The translations under genes were made by a program, and so were the position numbers. From positions 1,178,001 to 1,242,000 of the forward strand of contig NZ_CP055157.1 in assembly GCF_013367775.1 (NCBI RefSeq): DNA of 64,000 bases, in the 5' to 3' direction. Under the pieces are notes generated by a model. That model was not told where the DNA came from and did no database searches. It saw only the letters and a program-made list of their open reading frames with translations. The stretch is from Microbulbifer sp. YPW1. GTDB lineage: Bacteria > Pseudomonadota > Gammaproteobacteria > Pseudomonadales > Cellvibrionaceae. Position 1 is the first letter of the stretch. The number at the start of each line of letters is the position of its first letter. Below are positions 63,801 to 64,000 of this stretch, in pieces.

Positions 63801-64000
63801 GCATCATTGGTAAACCACCAGTCGCAATTGCGTGTACCGCCTATGCCGCCGAGGGCCTCTTTGCCGTGACTCTGTGCGAGAGGAAATTCCAGACCGGAAT
63901 TGACCAGTGCAGTCGTTTTACCGGATCCGGGCGGGCCGATAATGATGTACCAGGGCAGCTGATAGAGAGACACGTTGCCGCGCTGGGATTTGAACCGCGC
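60806..64000 (-). CDS. tssM: T6SS inner-membrane protein TssM (5' end outside the window)
   Basis: TssM (IcmF family) of at least 1,064 residues, the trans-envelope complex channel. The visible part starts within the cytoplasmic NTPase domain: P-loop GPPGSGKTTALVNSG, then DTAGRYTTQ (Walker B region). One transmembrane helix follows (GSVAAIVGALFLWTG), then a long periplasmic helical domain ending in the TssJ-binding beta domain and YRCPQVL. Codons continue in frame to base 64000, so the GTG at 63973 is internal and the true start, with the N-terminal membrane helices, lies to the right. The gene is intact within the window. It would be near the front of the leftward operon. Confidence 0.93.
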   Translation of the reverse strand, partial: ARFKSQRGNVSLYQLPWYIIIGPPGSGKTTALVNSGLEFPLAQSHGKEALGGIGGTRNCDWWFTNDAVLIDTAGRYTTQDSHRVYDNSAWKAFLNLLQRYRRRRPINGVLVAISLQDLMVQTTEQRVHQAKTIRARINDLQQQLGIRFPIYLTFTKCDLVAGFSEYFDNLSQAEREQVWGISFPAEAHAGAGAPLDDFVSEFQALIQRLNQRVLWRVHQERNVEKRALLQGFPARMESLQNVLSDFVKQAFSANRYDTVPMVRGVYFTSGTQEGSPIDRMMASVSSDFGLERDAAQRFQGVGKSYFLHRLLKDVIFPEAELVGVNRKVESVTRWLRGAVYVGSVAAIVGALFLWTGSIAQNKRYMGEVRDNIALYEEAREKLGDRKISPLQTLELLEPLEAASRVYQKEEHPWLNNLGLYDERVDAAADRLYREQLELTFLPALQRALEQRLVKLDSADPALTQTLKTYLMLFNPEKRSLEDLTAYFSDEWSQSLSGEAGKQEQMLAHLERLFSRPLPENLEPNERVIATARQQLRRIPVPQRLYAQMLRSDLGQTQIDLYGEVGGDTAQLFGVDPGDSRFHIPYLYTKAGYKELDFDADSPLLDQLADERWIYGGDLSGEDFNEEDRKRLGEDVKRIYLGEYQQRWQQFVSGFSIQRFQSTSEALDVLSKLSDPVYSPLLAIAEITSDNTSLTPRPEVPVDASGVPLPVSSTTRRLGAAAVSGAASKLTEKFQPTVVDLRFEELQRLTRSEKGRPARVQDYLSSITQLQEYLAEIDSGVDSDEVAFNKAKARFSGAGDAIKQLRVKAANAPAPFDHWLEEIADSTWGLVMAKAKRHTDRVWREQVYSVYSRSLADRFPLRASGSQEAPVMEFNKYFKPGGIEQQFVQEYLKPFVDTRNWKLRVLEGQTLGISSDALRQMQRAERIRKTLFSQGEQAGYSFRIEPTKLDSGVRLFSLELGSQRVPYSHGPRTRSKLDWRGGETNRVRILFEDLNETVHRQHFEGDWAWYRLLLNSELESSRNGSEYLVTFRESGRSAQFKLSAAGVSNPFDQGLLGGYRCPQVL

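Noticed and set aside
63971..63973. GTG as the start codon of tssM
   Set aside because: Codons continue in frame to the edge at 64000, and the N-terminal membrane helices of TssM are missing, so the start lies outside the window.
44252..64000. Prophage or tailocin remnant
   Set aside because: Hcp, VgrG, PAAR, TssB/C, ClpV, TssM and TagF all belong to T6SS. No phage capsid, terminase, integrase or lysis genes are seen.

Overview
The window looks like a chromosomal segment of a marine, GC-rich gammaproteobacterium of the Cellvibrionales type. Microbulbifer or a close relative is my best guess, but it is an inference. Support comes from the rpsF-rpsR-DUF2232-rplI-dnaB order shared with pseudomonads, a DUF3094 membrane peptide, a PsrA-type palindrome over a fatty-acid gene promoter, LytS/LytTR-type signalling and an abundance of secreted proteins. 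No 16S gene or other strict taxonomic marker is present.

Layout. 1-5.0 kb: two small Tyr/His-rich lipoproteins, a 3-hydroxybutyrate dehydrogenase followed by a NarL-type response regulator, a convergent LytTR regulator/LytS-type kinase pair and an EVE-domain protein. 5.0-8.0 kb: an iodotyrosine-deiodinase-like flavoprotein, a DUF3094 peptide and a long acyl-CoA dehydrogenase behind a PsrA-like operator. 8.2-12.0 kb: a secreted lipoprotein next to a subtilisin-like protease, then bioD and an L,D-transpeptidase. 12.0-12.4 kb holds two long palindromic repeats. 12.4-16.1 kb: the leftward rpsF-rpsR-DUF2232-rplI-dnaB cluster. 16.4-20.8 kb: a 2OG-Fe(II) oxygenase and a leftward ECF sigma/anti-sigma/Ala-rich secreted protein/TPR-beta-barrel locus. 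21.2-28.5 kb: rlmB, rnr and ppc, with ppc bracketed by two identical tRNA-Leu(CAG) genes.

28.5-41.0 kb is a two-partner secretion system: a TpsB transporter (39.0-41.0) and a giant TpsA exoprotein of about 3,470 residues. Its central part is an evident tandem super-repeat of about 1.97 kb. 41.1-64.0 kb is a type VI secretion locus. It has a PpkA-like Ser/Thr kinase with an FGE-sulfatase domain. A rightward hcp-vgrG-DUF6931-PAAR block converges on a leftward tssM-tagF-unknown-tssA-tssB-tssC-tssC2-tssE-tssF-tssG-clpV cluster. tssM runs off the right edge; tssJ, tssK and tssL are not in the window and may lie beyond it.

How it works together: the left half is mostly housekeeping plus envelope stress/secretion. 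The right half is a contact-dependent surface region, with a giant adhesin/exoprotein beside a phospho-regulated T6SS. The best candidates for undescribed biology are the ECF-controlled TPR-barrel locus, the expanding TpsA super-repeat, the DcrB-like unknown inside the T6SS operon, the second TssC paralogue, the repeats upstream of hcp and the palindromic repeat family. Functions are read from motifs by eye; no database search was possible.
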